A stretch of 64,000 nt of DNA, taken from the NCBI RefSeq assembly GCF_009649845.1, contig NZ_WJIE01000006.1:558001-622000 (forward strand). Direction: 5' to 3'. This stretch comes from Polyangium spumosum. Its GTDB lineage: Bacteria > Myxococcota_A > Polyangia > Polyangiales > Polyangiaceae. The notes below the pieces were generated by a model. The model was not told the DNA's origin, made no database searches, and saw only the letters and a list, made by a program, of their open reading frames with translations. Numbering within the stretch: the stretch's first letter is position 1; each line of letters starts with the position of its first letter. Positions 41,672 through 50,526 of the stretch are shown piece by piece. Made by a program: the position numbers and the translations under genes.

Positions 41672-42488
41672 CGAGGCCCTTCACCACCACCGCCGCGACG
41701 AGGAGCACGACGCCGAGCACCCGCACGGGCCAGCCGAGGTGCAGCACCCACCCGTCGGGCTCGAGGCTCACGAGCGCGATCGACAGACCCACGAGGCCCG
41801 CCACGATCTCCGTCACGCGGCTGCGCGTGTTCTCGTCGCCCACCTTCGGCGCGTGCGTGAGCGCGTGCAGCAGGAGCCCCGCCACCGACGCCACGAGCCA
41901 CGGCCGGACCGCCGCGAGCCGCTCCTCGCCCACGAGGTCGAGCGACACCGCGCCGCACGCCGTCGCGACCACACACCCGACGAGCGCGAGCGCCGCGACG
42001 ACCCGCTTCTTCGGCCCCTCGACGTGCTCGAGCGCCTGGATCGCCACCACCATCGCGAGCGGCACCGTGTGCCCCGCGATCGCGAGGACGAGCGTCGGCT
42101 GAAGCTCCGCTGCGCGCGCGAGCGAAGCGACGGCCGTGCCCTCGCCGGCCTGGTGCAAGAGCACCGCCAGGTACCCCACGAGCAGCGCCGGCCCGTCCGT
42201 GTGTGCGTGCCCGTGCCCGTGTGCGTGCGCGTGCGCGTGGCGCGGCGCCACGAGCCGCTCGATCAGGAAAGGCACGAGGAAGCCCGCCACGGCCGCGCCG
42301 AGCGCGAGCCATCCGGCGTCGGCGATCGCCTCGGGCAGGAGGTGCAAGAGCGCGATCGCGGCCGAGCCGACCATCGCGAACGTCCCGAGCCCCGGCATGA
42401 CGCGTTGCCCGTGGTCACGCCAGATCGCGGCGAGGCCGCCGAGGAGGACGGCGAGCGCGAGGACGGCGAGCCCGGCGGCGAGAGACAC
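41604..42488 (-). CDS. ZIP-family metal transporter
   Basis: A 294-residue protein with about eight transmembrane helices. Between TM3 and TM4 is a His-rich loop (RHAHAHAHGHGHAH). TM4 has the HQAGEG metal site and TM5 the GHTVPLA segment, equivalent to the conserved HExxG/HEIP motifs of ZIP proteins that import zinc or related divalent ions. The GTG start at 42488 is used; no in-frame ATG is near. TACGAC, one base from the -10-like pattern, lies 7 nt upstream. Its C-terminal codons overlap the 3' end of the radical-SAM gene on the other strand. Confidence 0.8.
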   Translation of the reverse strand: MSLAAGLAVLALAVLLGGLAAIWRDHGQRVMPGLGTFAMVGSAAIALLHLLPEAIADAGWLALGAAVAGFLVPFLIERLVAPRHAHAHAHGHGHAHTDGPALLVGYLAVLLHQAGEGTAVASLARAAELQPTLVLAIAGHTVPLAMVVAIQALEHVEGPKKRVVAALALVGCVVATACGAVSLDLVGEERLAAVRPWLVASVAGLLLHALTHAPKVGDENTRSRVTEIVAGLVGLSIALVSLEPDGWVLHLGWPVRVLGVVLLVAAVVVKGLVSGARTVAEHPLRSDGRDPRAG

Positions 42489-42602
42489 GCGGCGCGTCGT
42501 AGCATGAATTCGGGCGGGTCCGGTCGAGAGCCTTGCTCCTCGTGGTGTGTCCTGGTCACCTGTAACGTCGCGCCCGTTCGTTGGAGGCGCGCAGGAGGGC
42601 GG

Positions 42603-42959
42603 ATGGACTCGGCAGAACGTGGTTTTTTGTCATTGCTCGGCGTGATGAGCACGGGCGTGTACGTGCTCGTGGCCATCGCCGTGCTCGTGCTGGGGCTCGC
42701 CCTCGTGCGGCCCGTGAACCAGACGGCGGGCTTGATCTTCGCGGGCGCGGGCGGCGTGCGGCTCTTCGGCCTCGGGCTCGATATCCTCCTCGACGCGATG
42801 ACGGTGAAGGCCGACTACGACTCGATGATGATCTGGAACGCCCTCGGCACCGTGATCTGGCTCGGGACGGGCACGGTGTTTTACGGCGGGGTCGCGTTCG
42901 CCTCGTACAAGCTCGCCGAGGCGCGGCAGCAGAAGGGCGGTGGGGCATGGGCGGGATGA
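42603..42959 (+). CDS. Membrane protein, first of two 118-residue tandem genes
   Basis: A 118-residue product with about three transmembrane helices (LGVMSTGVYVLVAIAVLVLG; GLIFAGAGGVRLFGLGLDIL; NALGTVIWLGTGTVFYGGVA). It starts after an AGGAGGGCGG ribosome binding site and a TAACGT box at 42563-42568, so unlike many neighbours it has a normal leader. It overlaps the start of the second 118-residue gene (ATGA). Function unknown. It lies just upstream of the encapsulin genes on the same strand. Confidence 0.6.
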   Translation: MDSAERGFLSLLGVMSTGVYVLVAIAVLVLGLALVRPVNQTAGLIFAGAGGVRLFGLGLDILLDAMTVKADYDSMMIWNALGTVIWLGTGTVFYGGVAFASYKLAEARQQKGGGAWAG

Positions 42960-43312
42960 GCGGGCTCGGCGCAGGGTTGCTCAGCTTCGCGTCCACGGGC
43001 ATCACGATCCTCTTCGGGGTCGCCTTCGTCGTGGTGGGTCTCGGCACGGTGCGGCGCGCGCATGGGGGCGCGGGTTTGGCCCTCGCGGGCGCGGGTGCGC
43101 TCACGGCCTTCGCCTCCCTCGTGCGGATGGTCCTGAGCTTCGCCCTGAGCTACTTCGGCTTCGGGACGTTGTTCACGCTCTTGCAGGTCCTCACGATGGG
43201 CATGCACGTCCTCGCGGCCGTGCTCGTGCCGGTGTCGATCTTCCTGCTCGTGAATGCGGTCAAGCAGGGAGCCGGGCAAGCGCAGCCCGGCGCGCCGCGT
43301 ATGCACTACTGA
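42956..43312 (+). CDS. Membrane protein, second of two 118-residue tandem genes
   Basis: A 118-residue product from the ATG that overlaps the previous stop (an ATG 9 nt upstream is also possible). Three to four transmembrane helices (GLLSFASTGITILFGVAFVVVG; GAGALTAFASLVRMVLSFAL; MHVLAAVLVPVSIFLLVN). Same length and helix layout as its neighbour, though without clear sequence identity by eye. The two probably form a heteromeric membrane unit. Followed after 70 nt by the encapsulated ferritin. Confidence 0.6.
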   Translation: MSGLGAGLLSFASTGITILFGVAFVVVGLGTVRRAHGGAGLALAGAGALTAFASLVRMVLSFALSYFGFGTLFTLLQVLTMGMHVLAAVLVPVSIFLLVNAVKQGAGQAQPGAPRMHY

Positions 43313-43382
43313 CCGGCCCGCCTGCGCGCCCTTCGCCCTCGACGCTCCGCGACCTCGCGCGCGGGTTCTTCATCCCAGGGGT

Positions 43383-43784
43383 ATGGGCAGCGAGACCTAT
43401 CACGAGCCATACGACGTCCTGTCCCCTGGCGCCCGGGAGATGCACCGGGCGATCTGGTCTTTGATCGAAGAGCTCGAGGCCATCGATTGGTATGCGCAAC
43501 GCGCCGAGGTCACGACCGACCCGGAGCTCGAGGCCGTCCTCCTGCACAACCGCGAGGAGGAGATCGAGCACGCCATGATGAACCTCGAATGGATTCGCCG
43601 GAAAGACGCGTTATTCGACGAAAAAATCCGCACGTATTTGTTGAAGACCGCGCCCATCACCGAGATCGAGGAGCGCTCGGAAGGAGGGGAGGGCGGGGGC
43701 GAAGACGAAAAGGCGGCGGCGCCCGCGAGGCCTCAACTGGGCTCGGGTCGTGGGCTCGGCATCGGCAGCTTGAAGGGGAGGTGA
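43383..43784 (+). CDS. encFtn: Encapsulated ferritin-like protein (EncFtn), encapsulin cargo
   Basis: A 133-residue two-helix ferroxidase. Close resemblance to Rhodospirillum and Haliangium EncFtn: HEPYDVLS near the start, MHRAIWSLIEELEAIDWYAQRA and HNREEEIEHAMMNLEWIRR. Glu30, Glu60 and His63 occupy the positions of the known iron ligands Glu32, Glu62 and His65. Such proteins form decamers with iron sites between subunits and oxidise Fe(II). After an acidic linker the C-terminus ends in LGIGSLKGR, the encapsulin-loading peptide. The shell gene starts 3 nt after the stop, so stoichiometry is set by one transcript. Confidence 0.95.
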   Translation: MGSETYHEPYDVLSPGAREMHRAIWSLIEELEAIDWYAQRAEVTTDPELEAVLLHNREEEIEHAMMNLEWIRRKDALFDEKIRTYLLKTAPITEIEERSEGGEGGGEDEKAAAPARPQLGSGRGLGIGSLKGR

Positions 43785-43787
43785 GCC

Positions 43788-44597
43788 ATGGCCATGGATC
43801 TGCTTCGCCGCAATCTCGCTCCGATCCTGCCCGAGGCGTTCGAGCTCATCGACGCCGAGGCGCGGCGCGTCCTCGAATTGAGCCTCGCGGCGCGCAAGCT
43901 CGTCGATTTTCGCGGCCCGTTCGGCTGGGGATATGCCGCGCGGAACACGGGCCGGCTCCGGCCGCTCGGCGAGGGCCCCGTCCCCGGCGTGACCATCGGG
44001 CAACGCACGTCCCAGCCGCTGCTCGAGCTCCGGACGCCCATCGTGCTCGACCTCCCCGATCTCGACGCCGTCGCGCGCGGGGCGGCGGACGTCGACCTCT
44101 CGGCCGTGGTGCAGGCGGCCGAGCGGATCGCGCGTGTCGAGGACGGCGCCATCTTCCACGGTTATGCCGAGGGCGACATCCCCGGCATCGTGCAGAAGAG
44201 CCCGCACCCGCCCGTGCGTGTCCCGTCCGTCACGGCGTTCCCCGCGGCGGTCGTGCAGGCGAAGGAGGTCCTGCGATCGGCCGGGGTGACGGGCCCGTAC
44301 GTGCTCGTGGCTGGCTCGCGTGAATACGACGAGCTCGCGGCGGGCTCGGACGACGGGTATCCGATCTTGAAGCGCATCGAGCGACAGATCATCGATCACC
44401 CGGTCGTCTGGGCGCCCGCGCTCACCGGCGCGGTGCTGCTCTCCGTGCGCGGCGGCGATTTCGAGCTGACGGTGGGGCAGGACCTCTCGATCGGATACAC
44501 GTATCACGAGAAAAACAAGGTCGAGCTCTTCCTCACGGAGTCGTTCACCTTCCGGGTGATCGAGCCGCAGGCCGCCGTGGTCTTGCGTCGCGGCTGA
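43788..44597 (+). CDS. enc: Encapsulin shell protein (family 1)
   Basis: A 269-residue HK97-fold shell protein of the linocin-M18 type, about the length of the T. maritima encapsulin. Visible are the N-terminal helix LLRRNLAPILPEAFELIDAEA, a RVLELSLAARKLVDFRGPFGW segment that forms the cargo-binding pocket, YPILKRIERQIIDHPVVWAPAL and the C-terminal FTFRVIEPQAAVVLRRG. It assembles into a 24-42 nm compartment that stores iron oxidised by EncFtn, protecting against iron and oxidative stress. Start at the first ATG (43788); a second ATG two codons later is possible. Confidence 0.96.
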   Translation: MAMDLLRRNLAPILPEAFELIDAEARRVLELSLAARKLVDFRGPFGWGYAARNTGRLRPLGEGPVPGVTIGQRTSQPLLELRTPIVLDLPDLDAVARGAADVDLSAVVQAAERIARVEDGAIFHGYAEGDIPGIVQKSPHPPVRVPSVTAFPAAVVQAKEVLRSAGVTGPYVLVAGSREYDELAAGSDDGYPILKRIERQIIDHPVVWAPALTGAVLLSVRGGDFELTVGQDLSIGYTYHEKNKVELFLTESFTFRVIEPQAAVVLRRG

Positions 44598-44677
44598 TCT
44601 CGATCGGGCCCGCCCCTTCCGTTTCGCCCCACCCTCGTGTACGGTGCGCCGCCGCCCGCGCGGCAGGAACACCGACC

Positions 44678-45007
44678 ATGGAAACACGCTCCCTGCGCGC
44701 CCTCCCCGCGCTCGTCCTCGCCTTCCCCTTGCTCGCCCTCGGCTGCTCGAAGGAAGCGAAGGCCAAGGCGGCGCTCGAGAAGTACGAGGCGGTGTTCCGG
44801 GTATGCAAGGAGGAGACGGAGAAGGCGAAGCAAGCGCCCGGCGAGCACCCCTGCTCGCTCATGGCGAGCGTCGCCGTCGATCTCGGCCTCGAAGAGTCGG
44901 GGCTCGAGGAGCCGAAGCGGGGCGAGCTGCTCGCCTCCTGGCTCGAAAAAAAGGGTTTTTCGACCCATTACGTGCCGCCCTCCCGGCGGCCCGCGGAGGA
45001 GCGCTGA
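44678..45007 (+). CDS. Small lipoprotein
   Basis: A 109-residue lipoprotein (lipobox LALGC) with a helical, Lys/Glu-rich mature part (SKEAKAKAALEKYEAVFRVCKEETEKAKQ) and two Cys. Resembles other short myxobacterial lipoproteins without a named family. A TACGGT box at 44640-44645 and CAGGAAC before the ATG suggest a promoter with a leader of about 30 nt. Followed 21 nt later by a TPR-like gene. Confidence 0.55.
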   Translation: METRSLRALPALVLAFPLLALGCSKEAKAKAALEKYEAVFRVCKEETEKAKQAPGEHPCSLMASVAVDLGLEESGLEEPKRGELLASWLEKKGFSTHYVPPSRRPAEER

Positions 45008-45028
45008 GGCGCCACGGAGAGGTTTGTC

Positions 45029-45685
45029 ATGACGGTTGAAGGGACGGACGATCCGCGGAGCGCGCTCGCGCTCGCCGCGAACGAGCTCGGGGCGGGGCAA
45101 TTCGAGGACGCGCTCTCGCGGGTGAAGGCGCTCCAGCCGTCGTTATCGGCGACGCCCGACCTGCTCGCGCCTTCGCGGGCGCTCGAGGCGCGGGCGCTGG
45201 CGAGCCTCGGGCGCGGGGAGGAGGCGCTCTTGGTGCTCGATCGGGCGCAGAAGGACGCCGAGGCGGCGAACCTGCCCGAGCACGTCGAGGGCCTCGGGCG
45301 GCTGCGCGCCGGGCTCGCGCAGGCCTTCGAGATGGAGCGGCTCGCCTCGATGTCGGCGGACGACCTGGAGCGACAAGCCGAGGATCCGGTCCAGCGCGCG
45401 GTGCTCTTCTCGAACAAGATCGTGGCGGCGCTGTCCGTGGGCGACATCGAAGGCGCGCGCGCGCTCTTGCCGCGGGCCCGCATGGCCGCCGAGCTCGCCG
45501 AGGATCCGGCCGCGCTCCTGCCCGTGCTGCTCGCGACGACGCAGCTCTGCGTGGCCACGAACGACGTGAAGACGGCGCGGCGCGCGCTCGACGCGGCCCG
45601 CAAGGTCGCCGAGGCGAGCGAGCCGGACGCGATCCCGCTGATCGATGAAATGGCGGGTTATCTGCTGCGGGATCCCGACGCCTGA
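45029..45685 (+). CDS. Helical-repeat (TPR-like) protein
   Basis: A 218-residue soluble protein made of paired helices: AANELGAGQFEDALSRVKAL, ARALASLGRGEEALLVLDRAQKDAEAANL, NKIVAALSVGDIEGARALLPRARMAAEL, and TNDVKTARRALDAARKVAEA. These fit four to five degenerate TPR-like repeats and a protein-binding role. A GGAGAGG ribosome binding site precedes the ATG. Convergent with lpxC. Confidence 0.6.
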   Translation: MTVEGTDDPRSALALAANELGAGQFEDALSRVKALQPSLSATPDLLAPSRALEARALASLGRGEEALLVLDRAQKDAEAANLPEHVEGLGRLRAGLAQAFEMERLASMSADDLERQAEDPVQRAVLFSNKIVAALSVGDIEGARALLPRARMAAELAEDPAALLPVLLATTQLCVATNDVKTARRALDAARKVAEASEPDAIPLIDEMAGYLLRDPDA

Positions 45686-45692
45686 CGCCCGG

Positions 45693-46526
45693 CTACCCGC
45701 CCTCCAAAAGCCGCCTCGCGAGCCGCACGTGCAAAGCGTGCCCCGCCTTGAACGCGAGGTAATGCGCCCGCGGCAGCGGATCGACGAGCGACAGATCCCC
45801 CACGAAATCGAGCAGCTTGTGGCGCGCGGGCTCCTCCGGGAAGCGCAGCGGGCCGTTCAGCCACCTCGTCTGATCACAAACGATCCCCACATCGAGGTTT
45901 GCCCCCGCGAGCAACCCGCGCGCCCGCATCATCTCCACGTCCGCGAGGGTGCCGAACGTCCGCGCCGGGGCGATGTCTCGCAAGAATCGCTCGGGTGAGG
46001 CGACGAAGGAGAACCATTGCTCGCCGATCGGCGCCGCGTCGAACGCGATTCCACAGGAAAAACGCAATTCGGGGGAGGGGACGGCCGCGACGAACCCGCC
46101 CTCCATCGAGGGGATCCAGATCGGCGCTTCGAGCGTCGTCTCGAGCCGCGGCGCGTAGGCCGCCGAGAGCCCCACCCGCGCGAGCGCCTCCGCCCACGGC
46201 AGGGCCGAGCCGTCGAGGATCGGCACCTCCGGCCCCGTGAGCTCGATTCGCGCGTCGTCCACGTCCATCATGGCGAGCGCCGCGAGCAAATGCTCCGGCG
46301 TCCTGATCTTCGTGTCTCCATTCGCGAGCGTGGTCGAGCGGGTCGTATCGGCGACGAACGTCGCGCGGGCCCGGATCACGGGCGCGTCCGGCAGATCCAT
46401 CCGCACGAAGAAGCGGCCTTCGCCCGGCGCGACGGGCCGAATGCGCACCTCGGCGACCTCACCCGTATGCAGGCCTCGCCCCGCGATCACCACCTCGTCC
46501 GCCGGCGTTTTTCGTTTGTCGACCAT
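45693..46526 (-). CDS. lpxC: UDP-3-O-acyl-N-acetylglucosamine deacetylase
   Basis: A 277-residue zinc amidase that commits UDP-GlcNAc derivatives to lipid A. Key motifs are GRGLHTGE near the start, the zinc ligand in TPEHLLAAL, HKLLDFVGDL with the other two ligands (His and Asp), and GHALHV with the catalytic His. It is slightly shorter than E. coli LpxC (305). Shows that the organism makes lipid A, consistent with a Gram-negative envelope. A GAAGGA ribosome binding site precedes the ATG. Divergent from the lipid-kinase gene. Confidence 0.95.
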   Translation of the reverse strand: MVDKRKTPADEVVIAGRGLHTGEVAEVRIRPVAPGEGRFFVRMDLPDAPVIRARATFVADTTRSTTLANGDTKIRTPEHLLAALAMMDVDDARIELTGPEVPILDGSALPWAEALARVGLSAAYAPRLETTLEAPIWIPSMEGGFVAAVPSPELRFSCGIAFDAAPIGEQWFSFVASPERFLRDIAPARTFGTLADVEMMRARGLLAGANLDVGIVCDQTRWLNGPLRFPEEPARHKLLDFVGDLSLVDPLPRAHYLAFKAGHALHVRLARRLLEGG

Positions 46527-46671
46527 TGTTCCTTCGTGACGCTCTCGTGTCGTTCGGGTCCTTCGTTCGTGGCGCGAGGCGCGAAAAACATTTCGCGGCG
46601 CGTCACGGAGTGGAGAACGAGGCCGGTTCGATCTTGTGGCGCGCGGTCATGTCGTGGCAAGGGTTGGATCG

Positions 46672-47622
46672 ATGAAGCCGCTCCTCATCGTGAACCCTCG
46701 CTCGGCTGGCGGAAAGACCGGCGCGCTCTTCGAGAAGATGCGCGGCCCGATCGAGCGCCACCTCGGGCACGTGGACGTCGCGTTCACCGAGCGCGCGCGC
46801 CACGCGGTCGACATCGCGCGCGACGCGGCGGGCGAGGGGCGGGAGATGGTGGTCGCGGTCGGGGGCGACGGCTCGATCCACGAGGTCGTCTGCGGGCTCA
46901 TGGAGGCGCGCGAGGCGGGCAAGAAGCCGCCGAAGCTCGGCATCATCGGCGCTGGCACGGGTGGCGACTACCGGCGCACGCTCGGCTTCGAGAACCGCCT
47001 CGACCGTTATTGCGAGGCCATCGCCGAGGGCAAGACGCGCGCGGTGGACATCGGCCGATTCTCGTACGCGACGCAAGCCGGGGAGCGGAAGAGCTCTTTT
47101 TTCGTGAACATCCTCTCCGTCGGCATGAGCGGCCTCGTCGACCAGCTCGTGGCCGAGTCGACGCGCACGCTCGGCGGCACGATGGCGTATTTCACGTCCT
47201 CGGTGAAAGGCCTCGCGCAGAGCGTCGTGGGCCGCGTCAAATGCACGATATGGCGGGAGGACAGCTCGCGCGAGGAGACGATCGAGACGCGCTGCCTCGC
47301 CATCTGCAACGGCCGCTTCTTCGGCAGCGGCATGCAGGTCGCGCCGATGGCCCACCCCGACGACGGGCTCTTCGACGTCGTGGACCTCGGCGCCGCCTCG
47401 AGGCTGCGTTTTTTCATGGTCTCCTCGCGCATGTACACCGGCACGCACGTGCACTCGCTCGACGTGAAGCACTACCGCTGCGAGCGCATCCAATTGGAAC
47501 TTTTGAACCAGGATGTCGCGGATCGGTTCCTGCTCGACGTCGACGGCGAGCCGCTCGGCCGCTTGCCGCTCGAGGTCGAGATGGTGCCCGGCGCCATCGA
47601 GGTGCTCGTCCCCAAGCAATAA
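46672..47622 (+). CDS. Diacylglycerol/lipid kinase family protein (YegS/DagK-type)
   Basis: A 316-residue kinase. The first motif is IVNPRSAGGKTG, followed by VVAVGGDGSIHEVVCGL, the GGDG nucleotide loop typical of DGK catalytic domains. TGGDYRRTLG and an SGMQVAPMAHPDDGLFDVV segment complete the family signature. It phosphorylates a lipid such as diacylglycerol or a related alcohol. The ATG at 46672 is preferred over an in-frame GTG at 46636. No membrane segment. Confidence 0.88.
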   Translation: MKPLLIVNPRSAGGKTGALFEKMRGPIERHLGHVDVAFTERARHAVDIARDAAGEGREMVVAVGGDGSIHEVVCGLMEAREAGKKPPKLGIIGAGTGGDYRRTLGFENRLDRYCEAIAEGKTRAVDIGRFSYATQAGERKSSFFVNILSVGMSGLVDQLVAESTRTLGGTMAYFTSSVKGLAQSVVGRVKCTIWREDSSREETIETRCLAICNGRFFGSGMQVAPMAHPDDGLFDVVDLGAASRLRFFMVSSRMYTGTHVHSLDVKHYRCERIQLELLNQDVADRFLLDVDGEPLGRLPLEVEMVPGAIEVLVPKQ

Positions 47623-47669
47623 TGCGGTGCGGCATTGCGGAATTGGCTCGCGCGCCGCTGAATTGGTTG

Positions 47670-47675
47670 TAGAAT
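47670..47675 (+). promoter_or_regulatory. -10-like TAGAAT, 10 nt before ATG
   Basis: TAGAAT ends 10 nt before the ATG at 47686, a somewhat longer gap than at other genes. Confidence 0.4.
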
Positions 47676-47685
47676 CTCTTGCCTC

Positions 47686-48894
47686 ATGAGCCAGGACGAC
47701 GTCTCGAGCGGCGCGCGCTCCTCTGGACCGCGCTTTTTGGTCGTTGGATGCGGCGGAATCGGTGGCCTCGTGGCCGCGCACCTCTTCGCGGGTGGGCACG
47801 ACGTCACGGCGCTGACCACGAATACACGAATCGCGGACGCGATCAATACGAAGGGCCTGCGCGTCCTCGGCGAGAACAGCCCCGGCACGGTGCGCGGGCG
47901 GGCCGTCTCGTCGCTGCCCGCGGGCACCGAGCCGTTTGATTACATCCTGCTCGCCACGCAGCCGCCGCAGGTGGAGGAGGCCGCGCGCGGCGTGGCTCCG
48001 TTCCTCGCGGAGGCGGGCGCGATGGTGACGTTCCAGAACGGCCTGTGCGAAGAACGAATCGCGCGGATCGCGGGGCCCGAGCGGGTGCTCGGCGGCGTCG
48101 TCGCCTGGGGCGCGTCCATGCTGGAGCCCGGCGTGTACGAGCGCACCTCGCCCGGGGGATTCGTCCTCGGGCGGATGGATGGGCTGCCGGACGAGAGGCT
48201 TCCTCCGCTCGCGAAGGCGCTCGGCTCGATCGGCGAGACGATCCTCACCGACAACCTCGCCGGCGCGCGCTGGTCGAAGCTCGCCATCAATTGCACGATC
48301 ACCTCCCTCGGCGCGCTCGGCGGCGAGCGGCTCGGCGTGCTCTTGCGCCATCGCTTCATTCGTCGGCTCGCGCTGGAGATCATGACCGAGGTCGTGCTCG
48401 TCGCCCGCGCCTCGGGCGTCCGGCTGCAGAAGGTCTCGGGTACGCTCGATCTCGACTGGATCGCGCTCTCCGACGCCGACCGCGCCTCCGTCGGCTCGCC
48501 CTCGCTTTTCGCCAAGCACGCCATTTTGCTCGCCGTGGGCGCGCGCTTCCGCAAGATGCGCTCGTCGATGCTCTCCGCGATCGAGCGAGGCCGCCCGCCC
48601 GCCGTGGATTTCCTGAACGGCGAAATCGTGAGCCGCGGCCTCTCGCTCGGCATTGCCACGCCCATCAACGCGGCGGTCCAGGCCGAGGTCCACGCGCTCG
48701 CCAAGAACCGGACGACGCCGTCGCTCGCGATTTGCCGCGCGCTCTACGAGCGCACGCGAACGCTGGTGAACGCGCCGTTCTCCATGCCGCCGCCGCCCGC
48801 GGAGGCGGATCCGGCCGCGCTCGACCCGGAGATCCCGCCCCCGCCGCGCAAGCCGGCGGCCCGCGTCACGTCCCCGTCATCGCTCGAGTTATGA
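47686..48894 (+). CDS. Ketopantoate reductase (ApbA/PanE)-family protein
   Basis: A 402-residue NADPH-dependent reductase. N-terminal Rossmann motif VVGCGGIGGLVAAHLFAGG; central WSKLAINCTITSLGAL carries the catalytic Lys; NGEIVSRGLSLGIATPINA contains the substrate-binding region. Longer than E. coli PanE (303) because of an insert around residues 225-270 and a Pro-rich C-terminal tail of about 35 residues. Pantothenate synthesis is possible, but many homologues reduce other 2-oxo acids. Overlaps the convergent peptidase gene by 6 nt. Confidence 0.85.
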   Translation: MSQDDVSSGARSSGPRFLVVGCGGIGGLVAAHLFAGGHDVTALTTNTRIADAINTKGLRVLGENSPGTVRGRAVSSLPAGTEPFDYILLATQPPQVEEAARGVAPFLAEAGAMVTFQNGLCEERIARIAGPERVLGGVVAWGASMLEPGVYERTSPGGFVLGRMDGLPDERLPPLAKALGSIGETILTDNLAGARWSKLAINCTITSLGALGGERLGVLLRHRFIRRLALEIMTEVVLVARASGVRLQKVSGTLDLDWIALSDADRASVGSPSLFAKHAILLAVGARFRKMRSSMLSAIERGRPPAVDFLNGEIVSRGLSLGIATPINAAVQAEVHALAKNRTTPSLAICRALYERTRTLVNAPFSMPPPPAEADPAALDPEIPPPPRKPAARVTSPSSLEL

Positions 48895-50487
48895 CCTGAC
48901 GCCGAGCAGGCGCTCGGCGGCCGGATAGATCGGACGGATATCCACCGGGATATCGCCGAGCTTGCCGAGCGCCCGTTCGAGCGCCGCCGACATCACGCCG
49001 TATTTCGACAACATGGCCCGCGCCCCCTCCTTGTCGCCGCGGGCCTGCACGAGGAGGATCTCGCCGAGCAGCTCGCGGATCGCCGCGGGCACAGCGTCGT
49101 GATCGATCGAGAACAGCCCGCTCGCCGCGTCCTCGCGGATGACGCCCTTCTCCATCAGCCAATGGAACTGGAGCGCCGTCCCTTTGCCGTGCGCCTCCTC
49201 GACTCCGAAACGCGTCGCGCGGAACATGCCGGCGAGGAACGTCGAGAACAGCGCGCTCCGCCCCTCGGCCGGCAGGACGCCACGATCCATCAAAAAGAGG
49301 AGGTTGTAGATCCCCATCACGTCGGCCTTCGCCTCCTCGAGCGGCGAATGCAGCTCCAGGAGCCGGAGCCGCACCTCCGTGGAGGCGCCGTCCACGACGA
49401 TCCGGCCCGGCCCGAGGCCGTGCGAGAGCTCGTGCAGGAGCGTGTGGTGGAAAAATGCGTCGGCCGAGAGGCGCCCGAGCTCCTCGGGCGCGAGGACACG
49501 CGCCGCGATCGGCCTCAGGATCCCCTCGAATTTGGCCTTCATCACATTGCGGAGCAGGACGTTTTTGCTCCCCTTCGCCTCGCGGACCCGCTCGTCGTTC
49601 GGCAGGTTGAACGCGAGCGTCTGCACGCCCGCCCGGGTGTCGCCCGCCGAAAAGACGAGGTCGGCCACGCGAATGGGTGAATCGGTGCCGCGGTTCGGGT
49701 TCTTGTGCTCGTCCGGCAGGGGGAGGTTCTGCTCCATCGCGGGCAGCTCGGACTTCAGCCGCGCGAGCGTGCTCGACGCCGAAGGGTCGATCACGGTCAC
49801 GAACGAGGTGAACGCGGCCTTGTACCCGAAGAGCCGATCCTCGTAGGTCTCGTAGGGGCCGATCGTGACCTCGACGCGGCTCGCCATATCCATCCAGGCG
49901 ATGTCGCTCGCGTAATAATCATCGACGCCGAGCGCCTCGACGACGGCGCCGAGGTAATGCGAGAGCCCCTCGTCTTTCGACGCCTTCCGCGCCGCTTCGA
50001 GCTCCCTGGCGACGGGCCCGAGGAATACCCGGAAGGCGTCGCGGTACGGGATCGTCACGAGCCCCTTCTCCGCGCGCCGGACGAGCGTGTAGAGGCTCCG
50101 GAGCGCGTCGGCCTCGCCCGGAGACGCGGCCATGTGCGCCTCGAGCTCCTCCTTCGTCATGTCGACCGGGTAATAACCGGCGCCGGGCGGCCGCGGCATT
50201 TCGCCCACGAACGGCGCCTGATCGAGCCTGTCCCAGGGCCCGGCCGAGAGGTCGAAATAAACGAGCGCGTCCTTCGCGAGTGGCGACGCCTCCTTCGCCA
50301 GCGCCTCGCGCAAGGCGGGCGCCTCGGCGAACGATTGCCGCAAAAAGATCTCGTCGATCGGCAAGGACGCCCGGACGAGGTGCGCGAGGACCTCGCGCTC
50401 CTCCGGCGAGAGCGCGTCGAGGTCGGCGTCGATGGGCGTGGGCACGAAGCGCGCGAGGCGCGCGGAGACGTCAGGCAGGATTCGCAT
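48889..50487 (-). CDS. DPP III (M49)-like zinc peptidase
   Basis: A 532-residue protein resembling dipeptidyl-peptidase III-type (M49) enzymes. The zinc motif is HELSH (His352, Glu353, His356), five residues long, whereas classical DPP III has the six-residue HELLGH. The third ligand is in EEAKAD (384-389), as in the family. SHGLGPGRI and a following helix also match bacterial homologues. It probably acts on peptides or related small molecules. The ATG at 50487 begins the reading frame. Upstream is a small lipoprotein gene on the same strand. Confidence 0.78.
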   Translation of the reverse strand: MRILPDVSARLARFVPTPIDADLDALSPEEREVLAHLVRASLPIDEIFLRQSFAEAPALREALAKEASPLAKDALVYFDLSAGPWDRLDQAPFVGEMPRPPGAGYYPVDMTKEELEAHMAASPGEADALRSLYTLVRRAEKGLVTIPYRDAFRVFLGPVARELEAARKASKDEGLSHYLGAVVEALGVDDYYASDIAWMDMASRVEVTIGPYETYEDRLFGYKAAFTSFVTVIDPSASSTLARLKSELPAMEQNLPLPDEHKNPNRGTDSPIRVADLVFSAGDTRAGVQTLAFNLPNDERVREAKGSKNVLLRNVMKAKFEGILRPIAARVLAPEELGRLSADAFFHHTLLHELSHGLGPGRIVVDGASTEVRLRLLELHSPLEEAKADVMGIYNLLFLMDRGVLPAEGRSALFSTFLAGMFRATRFGVEEAHGKGTALQFHWLMEKGVIREDAASGLFSIDHDAVPAAIRELLGEILLVQARGDKEGARAMLSKYGVMSAALERALGKLGDIPVDIRPIYPAAERLLGVRS

Positions 50488-50526
50488 GGTGTCTTGATGA
50501 CCCGGACAGGCCGCGCGACCCACGCG

